DNA of 64,000 bases from Branchipolynoe longqiensis (taxonomy: Eukaryota; Annelida; Polychaeta; Phyllodocida; Polynoidae). Under the pieces are notes generated by a model. It was not told the DNA's origin. It ran no database searches and worked only from the letters and a program-made list of their open reading frames with translations. Position numbers and translations under genes: made by a program. How positions within the stretch are numbered: the first letter of the stretch is position 1; every line of letters begins with the position of its first letter. The stretch is from positions 170,423,230-170,487,229 of the forward strand of contig CM059186.1 in NCBI GenBank assembly GCA_030323885.1, in the 5' to 3' direction. Below, piece after piece: positions 42,132-53,384 of the stretch.

Positions 42132-44563
42132 ACTGCCGCACTGTGACTGTAAACAACTACACAGGTTAAATTGGTCACATGGTGCCGCACTGTGACTGCA
42201 AACAACTGCATAGGTTAAATTAGTCACATGGTGCTGTACTGTGACTGTAAACAACTACATAGGTTAAATTAGTCACATGGTGCCGCACTGTGACTGCAAA
42301 CAACTACATAGGTTAAATTAGTCACATGGTGCCGCACTGTGACTGCAAACAACTGCATAGGTTAAATTAGTCACATGGTGCCGCACTGTGACTGCAAACA
42401 ACTACATAGGTTAAATTAGTCACAAGGTGTTGCACTGTGACTGTAAACAATGACATAGGTTAAATTAGTCACATGGTGCCGCACTGTGACTGTAAGCAAC
42501 TACCCAGGTTAAATTAGTCACATGGTGCCACACTGTGACTGTAAACAACTACATAGGTTAAATTAGTCACATGGTGCCACACTGTGACTGTAAAGAACTA
42601 TATAGGTTAAATTAGTCACATGGTGCTGCACGGTGACTGTAGACAACTACATAGGTTAAATTAGTCACAAGGTGCTGCACTATGACTGCAAACAACTACA
42701 CAGGTTAAATTAGTCACATGGTGTTGCACTGTGACTGTAAACAACTACATATGTTAAATTAGTCAAATGGTGCTGAACTGTGACTGTAAACAACTACATA
42801 GGTTAAATTAGTCACATGGTGCTGCACTGTGACTGCAAACAACTACATAGGTTAAATTAGTCACATGGTGCTGCACTGTGACTGCAAACAACTACATAGG
42901 TTAAATTAGTCACATGGTGCCGCACTGTGACTGTAAACAACTACACAGGTTAAATTAGTCACATGGTGCCGCACTGTGACTGCAAACAACTGCAAAGGAT
43001 AAATTAGTCACATGGTGCCGCACTGTGACTGTAAACAATTACAGAGGTTAAATTAGTCACATGGTGCCGCACTGTGACTGTAAACAACTACACAGGTTAA
43101 ATTAGTCACATGGTGCCACACTGTGACTGTAAACAACTACATAGGTTAAATTAGTCACATGGTGCCGCACTGTGACTGAAACAACTACATAGGTTAAATT
43201 AGTCACATGGTGCCGCACTGTGACTGTAAACAACTACATAGGTTAAATTAGTCACATGGTGCCGCACTGTGACTGTAAACAACTACATAGGTTAAATTAG
43301 TCACATGGTGCCGCACTGTGACTGTAAACAACTACATAGGTTAAATTAGTCACATGGTGCTGCACTGTGACTGTAAACAACTACATAGGTTAAATTAGTC
43401 ACATGGTGCTGCACTGTGACTGTAAACAACTACATAGGTTAAATTAGTCACATGGTGCCGCACTGTGACTGTAAACAACTACATAGGTTAAATTAGTCAC
43501 ATGGTGCCGCACTGTGACTGTAAACAACTACATAGGTTAAATTAGTCACATGGTGCTGCACTGTGACTGTAAACAACTACATAGGTTAAATTAGTCACAT
43601 GGTGCCGCACTGTGACTGTAAACAACTACATAGGTTAAATTAGTCACATGGTGCCGCACTGTGACTGCAAACAACTACATAGGTTAAATTAGTCACATGG
43701 TGCCGCACTGTGACTGTAAAAAACTACATAGGTTAAATTAGTCACATGGTGCTGCACTGTGACTGTAAACAACTACATAGGTTAAATTAGTCACATGGTG
43801 CTGCACTGTGACTGTAAACAACTACATAGGTTAAATTAGTCACATGGTGCTGCACTGTGACTGCAAAAAACTACACAGGTTAAATTAGTCACAAGGTGCC
43901 GCACTGTGACTGCAAACAACTGCACAGGTTAAATTAGTCACATGGTGCCGCACTGTGACTGTAAACAACTACACATGTTAAATTAGTCACATGGTGCCGC
44001 ACTGTGACTGTAAACAACTAGATAGGTTAAATTAGTCACATGGTGCCGCACTGTGACTGTAAAAAACTACACATGTTAAATTAGTCACATGGTGCCGCAC
44101 TGTCACTGCAAACAACTACATCGGTTAAATTAGTCACATGGTGCCGCACTGTGACTGTAAACAACTACATAGGTTAAATTAGTCACATGGTGCCGCACTG
44201 TGACTGCAAACAACTACATAGGTTAAATTAGTCACATGGTGCCGCACTGTGACTGCAAACAACTGCATAGGTTAAATTAGTCACATGGTGCCGCACTGTG
44301 ACTGTAAACAACTACACAGGTTAAATTAGTCACATGGTGCCGCACTGTGACTGCAAATAACTACATAGGATAAATTAGTCACATGGTGCCGCACTGTGAC
44401 TGTAAACAATGACATAGGTTAAATTAGTCACATGGTGCCGCACTGTGACTGCAAACAACTACATAGGTTAAATTAGTCACATGGTGCTGCACTGTGACTG
44501 TAAACAACTACATAGGTTAAATTAGTCACATGGTGCTGCCGCACTGTGACTGCAAACAACTGA
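42132..44563. repeat. 49-bp satellite abutting the start codon of the EF-hand gene
   Basis: About 50 copies of a 49-bp unit (ACATAGGTTAAATTAGTCAC followed by ATGGTGCCGCACTGTGACTG and TAAACAACT). It starts one base upstream of the ATG. On the minus strand each unit contains TTGTTTACAG (acceptor-like) and ACCATGTGA (ATG directly followed by a stop). Confidence 0.95.
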
Positions 44564-44579
44564 TCATCATCATCATCAT

Positions 44580-44865
44580 GGGCGTCTGTACCCCGGTTTG
44601 GTAGATCATGGTCGAGTCAAACCAATGACTTAAAAATTGATACTTGTCACTTCCTAGCTCGGCATTATTAGGATATGGCAAGGACTGGTTGCCTCAGTGT
44701 CAGGATAGTGTGACTGAGTGGGATATTAGGTCATGGTGCCAGTGGCCTGGTCTCCCAGTTCGGCAACACTATAAATTTGCCATGAATGCACACTGTCAGA
44801 AGTCAGTACCCGTCCTGATATGACCTTAGATGTTGCCATTACGTAAAACTCCAACAACCAACCCA
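44580..44865 (+). mobile_element. tRNA-derived SINE (family 2)
   Basis: Contains GAGTCAAACCAATGACTT, GACTGAGTGGGATATTAGG, GGCAACACTATAAA and ACCTTAGATGTTGCCATTAC. Confidence 0.7.
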
Positions 44866-44989
44866 CCGTTTTCAAACTGCCTCTGCTGTCATATAGCAAC
44901 ATGCGCCATTCTGTGCGTATGTGTGTGTTACTGTTACTAGTTAGGTGGTTTCGATCATCCTATCGATCCTGCTCAGTGGACTCATTTGC

Positions 44990-45240
44990 AATTTGGGTTA
45001 TTTTTCGTTCCAACAAGTGATCCACAACTGGTTCATCAAAGGCTGTGGTATGTGCTGTCCTGCCTGTGGGAAAGTGTATATAAAAGACACCTTGCTACTT
45101 ATCGGAAAGAGTAGCCTATGTGGCCGCCGTGGGTTTCCTCCAAACAAATATGTCAGAATGCCCGTATGTTTGACGTCCAATAGCCGATGATGCGTAAATC
45201 AATGTGCTCTAGAGGCGTCATTAATTAAAACAAGCTTTAC
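44990..45240 (+). mobile_element. SINE with mollusc-type tail
   Basis: Reverse of the module at 19745-19905 (CCAACAAGTGATCCACAACT...AGTAGCCTATGTGGC), then AATCAATGTGCTCTAGAGGC, a terminal tail I recall as common in mollusc SINEs. Confidence 0.6.
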
Positions 45241-45650
45241 CTTTGTTGCTGTTAGTTAGAAACGCCTGTGATTAATTTGAAACAAAACAAACCCACCTCC
45301 TGTCAAGTTGTCGGCACCAATGAGCTCCCTGGTCCCCTCATCGGCGTCCGCTGATCAATAACAACACCAGAGTCAGGAGTATTGGATCACCTGTCTGAGA
45401 TAGCCACGTCGGCCCCAAGTCCATGCGCAAACATCTCAAGGAGGTGATAACATAAGATAGGGTCAACACCAAGACGGGCTGCCTGTTTAGCCTGCTTAGA
45501 CACTTACTTTCCTATTGTTGACAGTCCAGGTGCATTCAACAAACCAAGGTGGAATGCTTCACAACTACACCATCTCTTATTCTGGAAAACTATTATTTCC
45601 CCCCAATTTATTGGTTTTGGTGTTCACTGCTGTCAGTAGGTGAATATCTT
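45241..45650. other. Unassigned stretch
   Basis: No repeat family or exon recognised. Confidence 0.45.
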
Positions 45651-45654
45651 GCTT

Positions 45655-45905
45655 TGTGCCTCAGATAGTATTTTTTATTGCTATAAATATAGTTTATTAT
45701 GTCATTGAATAAAGTCTTTTCTCCTGTTGTCACCACCGTGGAACTGGTCTTTCAGTGATGTAACGATACATTTATTTACAATATATGTATATGTAGTCTG
45801 ATATTGTCATCAGCAGCTAGTTCAAGTCAGCTGAAATAACAACGTTATTAATGTCAAGACTTACACATGGTATAGTTTGAAAATTCACATATGGCAAGGT
45901 AATTA
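45655..45905 (-). mobile_element. PolyA-tailed retroelement 3' end (family C), short copy
   Basis: GAATAAAGTCTTTT...CTGATATTGTCATCAGCAGC as in the longer copies; truncated at 45905. Confidence 0.6.
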
Positions 45906-45959
45906 TATGTTTGAGTAAACATTAAAATTAAGCAAAACTTCAATATGATTGAGGTTAAC

Positions 45960-46150
45960 ATATCTATGTTATATGCTGTATAAGAATTATACGAGTATAA
46001 TATCCCGGAATATCCCTCCTCTCCCTCATCACTCACTCAGCTCCATGGACTGTGGGAGTCTCTCATAGTCATCTACTGCTCCAGCCTCCCCAACCCCAGC
46101 TCCGATGGTGGCGCCACCACCCTTCACACTGTAAGCGCCACTGTTTTCCT
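45960..46150 (+). repeat. GGTGGCGCCACC-core repeat, copy 5
   Basis: TGTATAAGAATTATACGAGT, CCCTCATCACTCACTC, GGTGGCGCCACC and TAAGCGCCACTG in family order. Confidence 0.55.
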
Positions 46151-46196
46151 GGTCACCTTATGTAGGGAAACTATTATACACATTATAATATAATAC

Positions 46197-46547
46197 AATT
46201 GCCTGTCCCGATGGTTTTGAGTGTCTGTCATTTTTTAAAGATAAATATATTAGGTTGATTGATATAAACGACCTTAACTTAGCTTAAGCTAAATATGATC
46301 ATTAATGGTTAACTTTGAAGATATTTGCAGTGAAAATTTGACTAATTAATTTTGGGTTGCGCTTCAAAATTACGACACCATAGACTTTAGCAGCAACAGG
46401 TTCTATTACATTGACTCAGTAGTCCCTTCTATGTGGTATCAAATGCTTAATAAGTGCACCAGTATCTAAGTTGGATATGTAGGATCAAATTGAGATGAAT
46501 ATTTTGATGTAGAAAATGTGATGCTTTCACTGGACTATGTAACTTTA
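46197..46547 (+). mobile_element. TTAA MITE, copy 11
   Basis: Family interior intact; the ends are mutated (CCTGTCCCGATGG and ACTGGACTATGTAACT). Confidence 0.8.
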
Positions 46548-46613
46548 CGTTCCTGGGTATTTGCATCTGCTCCTGTCACTTTTTTCGTGTATCGGTTTTG
46601 CTGATTTCGTTTG

Positions 46614-46796
46614 ATAGGAATACATTTTATAACGATTATTGTGATTATTTCTGAGGCCTATCTTTTAGCCACAACGTCGGAATTGTATGTCAATATAAGT
46701 ATGCAATATAAGTATATTGACATACAATTCCGACATTGTGGCTAAAAGATAGGCCTCAGAAATAATCACAATAATCGTTATAAAATGTATTCCTAT
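46614..46796. repeat. 84-bp inverted repeat with 15-bp loop
   Basis: Left arm 46614-46697 and right arm 46713-46796 are reverse complements with one mismatch seen. Transcribed, it would form an 84-bp hairpin. Confidence 0.93.
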
Positions 46797-47195
46797 GCTT
46801 AAAAACTATGCTAGTGCACCATAATATATAGCTTTTTTGTGTCTATAACAATACGCTTTGCGACCATGAAATTTTATTTATTTTTGTACATTAGTTGATC
46901 ACGCAGGGGAAATTTCAATCGCAGACAATTGGTCTTCCTCATTCCACAGCTCCTTGCCCTATCCTAGTAATGTCAATCGCCAGGATACGTAGCGACAAGT
47001 ATAAATTGTTCAGCCATTGGCTCGACAACCTACAAAAATGGGAGATGGACGCTCAACTCATTTGGCCATAATTTGTTCGCAATGTCATCGTAAATCAGCG
47101 CTCTCTGATAAAGATTGCCAGCAATTGGAGACCATGTTTGTCAGTGCTATAATTCACAAAGGAGGGAGGCAGGCTAGAGCTGGCTATCGTTTATA

Positions 47196-47549
47196 TCAAG
47201 CTGCATAGTCCGATGAAAACATCAACTTTTCAAAACCAAAGCAATTACCTACATTTGATTATATATATCTAACTTAGATACTGGTGCACTTATCAAACAT
47301 TTGTCACCACATAGAAGGGAATACCATGGCAATTTAATAGAACCAGTTACTGCCTAACCCTATGGTATCAGAGTTTTGGCATCCTTGCCAAAATTAATGT
47401 TGCATATTGCACTTCGAATATCTGAAAAGTTAGCCATTTAAGATATAAATTACTTCAAACTAAAGCAAGGTAGATTATAATGATCAACATAATACATTTA
47501 TCTCAGAAAATAACGGAAACTCAAAACCATCGGACTATGCAACTTTTAA
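47196..47549 (-). mobile_element. TTAA MITE, copy 12
   Basis: AGCTGCATAGTCCGATGAAA at the left and CATCGGACTATGCAACTTTT at the right, with all interior landmarks. Confidence 0.85.
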
Positions 47550-47965
47550 CTATGGCGATGTCAGGTATGAGGTTGCAGGTTCAAGGACCCCCGATGAGCC
47601 TGAGATAAAGTTGTGGATGCTCAACCATTCCCGTCCTTCTTTCTGTTGGTGGGTGGGTGGGAAAAACAACAGTGAACAGCCATGTCCATTCCTCCGTGTT
47701 CGGGTTCGGACAGCAATTGGCTGATGTGCGGTGGTCGGCTGTTGAGGTCTGGTCCGACGGCAGGTGGCGCCCCTGACGGTGGGTGGCCGTGGGGTGTGAT
47801 TCGGCCGTCGGGTAGGGGTGGCAGTGGCGTTGCGTCTGCGTTCCATTATGTGGCTGTCACAGTTTTGATTGATTGATTGATTGGTGGTTTCTTTACGCCG
47901 TGTCTGAATCATATGGCATATTCACAGCCTGTATCACAGTATGACAGCACATTATCGACAGTGCC

Positions 47966-48440
47966 ATGAATGCACGCTGTCACAAGTTGGTACCTGTCCT
48001 GATGCAACGCATGCATCATTTGAAGATCCCAAGCATGTACTACAGACGGGCCCGGGGGGATATGATTGAAGTATTCAAATATCTCCATGGTATCTACAAG
48101 ACAGGCGGCCCCCTTATCAGAGACTCCAACACCAGGACCAGAGGGCACTCCCTGAAGCTGAGGAAGCGGTACTCCAGACTGGATCTGCGACACAACTTTT
48201 TCGGCTTCACGGTGGTTGACCTGTGGAATGACCTGCCGGAGAGTGTCGTAGCAGCAGAGTCGGTGAACTGTTTCAAGTCCCGACTGGATGCATACTGGTC
48301 AAGCATTACATATATCTTGGAGCCAGTGACAGTTCCTACGATCGACCACATCTGAAGAACTGTCTCCATTTCTATTAATTAAGAGCGGCTAACAGGTCCA
48401 AGGCCTATTATAGCTGTATCCTATTGATTGATTGATTGAA
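47966..48440 (+). pseudogene. CR1/RTE-like non-LTR element, ORF2 C-terminus and tail
   Basis: Open frame ending at 48355 reads RRARGDMIEVFKYLHGIYKT ... RHNFFGFTVVDLWNDLPESV then VNCFKSRLDAYW, the standard C-terminal domain of CR1/L2/RTE-type ORF2. The element ends with an ATTGATTGATTG tail near 48424-48438. The 5' side joins directly to a SINE family-2 tail. Confidence 0.75.
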
Positions 48441-48624
48441 ACTCAGCCATAAAACCCCAATCACTCAACGAATGTAAGCTATCGTTTCTCATTTTGTGTA
48501 TCTTTACCGACTTGGCCCTGCAATCGTCCCTGTCTGTGTCTGTGTTTTCTTGTGTTTTTTTTTCAAAGTTGTATTCAAGTTGAATAATATCTTTTGTCAG
48601 CACCGAAGTGCTGGTCTCCCAGCC

Positions 48625-50030
48625 TGAACATTGTTATCATTGTTATCATTGTTATCATTGTTATCATTGTTATCATTGTTATCATTGTTATCATTGTTAT
48701 CATTGTTATCATTGTTATCATTGTTATCATTGTTATCATTGTTATCATTGTTATCATTGTTATCATTGTTATCATTGTTATCATTGTTATCATTGTTATC
48801 ATTGTTATCATTGTTATCATTGTTATCATTGTTATCATTGTTATCATTGTTATCATTGGTATCATTGTTATCATTGTTATCATTGTTACCATTGTTACCA
48901 TTGTTATCATTGTTATCATTGTTATCATTGCTATCATTGCTATCATTGCCATCATTGCCATCATTGTTATCATTGTTATCATTTTTATCATTGTTAGCAT
49001 TGTTAGATTGTTAGCATTGTTAACATTGTTAGCATTGTCAGCATTGTTAGCATTGTTAGCATTGTCAGCATTGTTATCATTGTTATCATTGTTATCATTG
49101 TTATCATTGTTATCATTGCTATCAGTCCTATCAGTCCTATCAGTCCTATCAGTGCTATCAGTGCTATCATTGTTATCATTGTTATCATTGTTATCATTGT
49201 TATCCTTGTTATCATTGTTATCATTGTTATCATTGTTATCATTGTTATCATTGTTATCATTGTTATCATTGTTATCATTGTTATCATTGTTATCATTGTT
49301 ATCATTGTTATCATTGTTATCATTGTATCATTGTATCATTGTATCATTGTATCATTGTATCATTGTATCATTGTATCATTGTTATCATTGTATCATGTAT
49401 CATTGTTATCATTGTTATCATTGTATCATAGTTATCATTGTTACCATTGTTATCATTGTTTGCATTGTTATCATTGTTACCATTGCTATCATTGTTATCA
49501 TTGTATCATTGTACATTGTTATCATTGTATCATTGTATCATGTTACCATTGTTCCATTGTTATCATTGTTATCATTGTATCATTGCCTCATTGCTATCAT
49601 TGTTCTCATTGTATCATTTTATCATTGTTGATTGTATCATTGTATCATTGTTATCATTGTTATCATTGTATCATTGTTATCATTGTTATCATTGTTATCA
49701 TTGTATCATTGTTATCATTGTTATCATTGCTATCATTGTTATCATTGCTATCATGTATCATTGTATCATTGTTATCATTGTTATCATTGTTATCATTGGT
49801 ATCATTGTTATCATTGTTATCATTGTTATCATTGTTATCATTGTTATCATTGTTATCATTGTTATCATTGTTATCATTGTTATCATTGTTATCATTGTTA
49901 TCATTGTTATCATTGTTATCATTGTTATCATTGTTATCATTGTTATCATTGTTATCATTGTTATCATTGTTATCATTGTTATCATAGTTAGCATTGTTAT
50001 CATTGTTAGCATTGTTATTATTATGCACCT
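48625..50030. repeat. 9-bp (TTATCATTG)n satellite
   Basis: About 1.4 kb of TTATCATTG with substitution variants and a central zone of TATCATTG 8-mers. All three frames are open because the period is nine; these frames are not genes. Confidence 0.96.
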
Positions 50031-50314
50031 CTCTTGATAGGACAATTCACTAAAAGATCCCCGATTGTGGTGTACGACAATCATAACGCCGACAATCGCA
50101 GTTCTCGGCAAGTGTCCTGCGGGCATTATTTACACGCGTCTTTCAGGTACTCCCCGGCGCTGATACCGATTAGTTTATGTGGCGCCACCTACTGGAAAAG
50201 TGTGTCATAATGGTTAATATATTCTGGCGCAACCCATTATGATGCTGGCGAATGCCGCTAGGTGGTGCTACAAGAGAGCGCTGGCGCCATCTATGAAGAA
50301 GGCCAAGGAGCCGA

Positions 50315-50676
50315 TTAAAGCTGCATTGTCCGATAAAAGCATTAAATTGTCAAAACCGAAGCTATTAAAGTATTATCTAGATTTGATTGTATATATCTGA
50401 CTTAGATATTGATGCATTTATTAAGCATTTGTTCCCACATATACAGAAGGGAGCACTGAGCAAATTTAACTGAACTTGTTACTGCAGAAGGATATGGTGT
50501 CAGAGTTTTGGTGTGCTTGCCAAAACTAATTTAGCATGTTTGCACTTGAAATATCTCAAAACTTAGCTTTTTAATATAAAAGTTACTTTAAGCTAAAGTA
50601 AGGTAGATAGCAATGATCAACCTAATACGTTTACCTTAGAAAATGACAGAAACAGAAGACCATCGGACTAACTTGA
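50315..50676 (-). mobile_element. TTAA MITE, copy 13
   Basis: Left TTAA and AGCTGCATTGTCCGAT present; right end degraded after CATCGGACTA. Confidence 0.8.
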
Positions 50677-50804
50677 ACTAACACAAGGCCAATCTGTTTA
50701 GTATTTGTTTGTCACGCTAGGTGGAGCCATCTTCTCTGATGGGATCACTCGCTGCGGTCTGGCCGCTGTCCGTGGTTATTGATAAATATCCACGTAGCTA
50801 TATC

Positions 50805-51125
50805 TGGGATAGTGTTTTACGTCCTAGCAACATCTATGGTCATATCAGGACGGGTACTGACTTGTGACAGTGCGCACTCATGACACATTTATAGCGGTGC
50901 CCCACTGGGAGACCAGGCCGCCGGCACCATGACCTGATATCCCACTCAGTGACATTATCCTGACACTGAGCCAACCAGTCCTTGCTTTATCTTATTAATA
51001 CCTAGCGCCAAGCTAGGAAATGACAAGTATCAATTTGATAAGTCATTGGTTTGACTCGACCGGGAACCGAATTCCCAATATCCTACACATGAGGCCCGCT
51101 CTCTACCAATTCGGCCATCATGCTC
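50805..51125 (-). mobile_element. tRNA-derived SINE (family 2)
   Basis: Full-length minus copy: GGCCGAATTGGTAGAGAGC, GGTTCCCGGTCGAGTC, then tail ACCATAGATGTTGCTAGGAC. Confidence 0.75.
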
Positions 51126-51426
51126 GGTCCCTGTGTGCAGTTATTGACATCCATGCCACCATCACCGGTCACGAGAAAGAGGCAGAGGAGGCAGAACACA
51201 GAATAATCGGTACAATCGACGAGATGGCCGAATGAGTGGAGCGTTCGTCTCCCGTGTTGGTAGGTCATTGGATTCGAACCCATGGGTCCGAATCCTGGTC
51301 GAGTCAAAGCAATGACTTAGAAATTTATAATTGCCGGTTCCTAGCCAGGCACTTGTCATTATTAGGATAGGGCAAGGAGCGGTGGAATGAGGAAGACCAA
51401 TTGTCCACGATTGAAATTTCCCCTGC

Positions 51427-52132
51427 TTAAAGTTGCATAGTCCGATGGTTTTTACGTTTTGGTAATTTTTCTGAGATAAATATTTTAAATTGATCGTTAT
51501 AACATACCTTATTTCAGGCTAAAGTAACTTTGATTTTAAATGGATAAGTTTTGAGATATTTGAAATTCAAACATGTAAACTTAGTTTTGGCAAGCACACC
51601 AAAACTCTGACACCATAGGCTTAAAAGTAACCGGTTCTATCAAATTGTCTCTGTGTTCCCTTCTATGTGGCAATACATACTTAAAGCTGCATAGTCCGAT
51701 GAAATATAAAATTTTCAAAACCAAACCAATTATCTAGATTTGATTTTACATATCTAACTTAGATGCTGATGCACTTATTAAGCATTTGTTTCTGCGTAGA
51801 AGGCAATACTGAGTCAATTTAACAGAAACTGTTACTGCCGAAGTCTATGGTGTCAGAGTTTTGGCAAGCTTGCCAAAACTAATTTCCCATGTTTGCACTC
51901 AAAATATCTAAAAAGTTTACCATTTAAAATAAAAGTAACTTTAAACTAATGTAAAGTAAATATTAGTGATCGATCTAATATATTTATCTCAGAAAAAATA
52001 CAGAAATTCAAAACCATCGGACTTTGCAACTTTAATATGTGCATCAATATCTAAGTTAGATATGAAGAGTAAAATCCATATCATTATTTTGGTTTTGAAA
52101 ATTTGATGCTTCATCGGAGTATGCAGCTTTAA
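51427..52132 (+). mobile_element. TTAA MITE, copy 14 (outer)
   Basis: TTAA at both ends, inserted in a SINE, and itself carrying a second copy at 51681-52035. Confidence 0.9.
51681..52035 (-). mobile_element. TTAA MITE, copy 15 (nested inside copy 14)
   Basis: The outer copy reads ATACATAC-TTAA before and TTAA-TATGTGCATC after. Removing the insert and one TTAA restores the family consensus. Confidence 0.9.
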
Positions 52133-52170
52133 TCAACTAATGCACCAACAAACAAACAAAATCTCTAATG

Positions 52171-52690
52171 GTATATTTTCTGAGAAACAGCTACTTCATA
52201 GGTTACTTTTGTGTCAGTTCATTTTAGGAAGGAACAACAAACATCGAATATATTTACTATTATTGTAATGTTGTGAGGGAATTGTGAATCTAAATAGAAC
52301 GAATGAGTAGATAACATGAATAAAAGAGTGGTAAGCGTGGTGTGCCTGTATATCAACTGAAGATGAACCAAATAGCGTTAATTAGAGTCAAAACTAAGCG
52401 CCATGACACACGAACCGGCAGCCAAGTGTTGAACTCTTAGTCAAAACATTGCATTCCCCGATAGCCGGAGCTAGGAATTTTTGTTTGGGAGCGCCGATAA
52501 ATTCTGGGAATGTACGAGTGCTGAAGGCAAAACGCCTTTTGGGAAGTCTGGGTTCCCCCCAAGGAATTACTTTAATCTAGAGGGTCGGAAATGCCATTTC
52601 TAGCCACTTCAGAGAGGTTGCACACTGGTTTTTGTTGTGGGGATGGAGGTGGGGGGAACGTAACCTCCTTTGCTCCCCACTAGCTACAGC
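52171..52690. other. Unassigned stretch
   Basis: No family recognised. It grades into the poly-C-laced repeats after 52690. Confidence 0.45.
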
Positions 52691-53205
52691 CCTGTTCTTT
52701 TTATCAAACGAGTCAACAACAAGGTTCTTTTTGTGGGGTGGGATAGGGGGGGGGCGGGGCCCACCCCATACTCCCCACTATCTATAGCCATGTTCCTTTT
52801 CTCAAGACAGTAAACAATAGGGTGTTTTTTTTGGGGAGGGGGGGGGGGTCGACGCGCACCCACCCTCCACTATCTATAGCCATGTTCCTTTTCTCAAGAC
52901 TGTCAACAACAAGGTTCTTTTTGTGGGGCTGGGGGCGACGCACACCCAAACCCCCCCCCCCCCCCCCCCCCCCCACTATCTATAGCCATGTTCCTTTTCT
53001 CAAGTCAGTCAACAACAAGGTTATTTTGTGGGGCTGGGGGCTAAGCACACCCATTCCCCCCCCCCCCCCCCCCCCCACTATCTATAGCCATGTTCCTTTT
53101 CTCCAAACACTCATCAACAAGGTTCTTTTTGTGGGGCGGGGGCGGCGCAACCCCCTACCTCTTACTGTCTACGGCCCTGTTCCTTTTCTCAACAACAACA
53201 ACGAA
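52690..53205. repeat. ~93-106-bp repeats with poly-C/poly-G tracts
   Basis: Five copies of ACTATCTATAGCCATGTTCC ... TTCTTTTTGTGGGG, at 52776, 52869, 52975, 53077 and 53165. They are separated by homopolymer C runs of up to about 25. Confidence 0.85.
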
Positions 53206-53384
53206 ACCCTCCTGCACAACACAACACACATCATTTCGCAGTAAGAGAGACAAAGGCTCACTGGTTAACAAGTAATTGCCTTTATTCGGAAGGCAAGACA
53301 TGAGCTCAAAGATAGCAGCGCACGTTGTTTGTAAGGTGACAGGGCGGATATTCATGTAACAACACACGACGTTCAGAGGGCAGG

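Larger units (their letters stand above)
51215..52170 (+). mobile_element. tRNA-derived SINE (family 2 variant) split by nested MITEs
   Basis: Head ATGGCCGAATGAGTGGAGC, B-box-like GATTCGAACCC, then TTGAAATTTCCCCTGC at 51411-51426. It resumes as TCAACTAATGC after 52132. The unsplit paralogue at about 16700-16730 reads through this point. Confidence 0.75.

Noticed and set aside
42132..44563. CRISPR-like array
   Set aside because: Units are head-to-tail with no unique spacers, in animal DNA; it is an ordinary satellite.
48575..50126. Frames of up to 345 codons on both strands
   Set aside because: Translation of (TTATCATTG)n only.
52822..53244. 140-codon Pro-rich frame
   Set aside because: Created by the poly-C tracts in the ~100-bp repeats.
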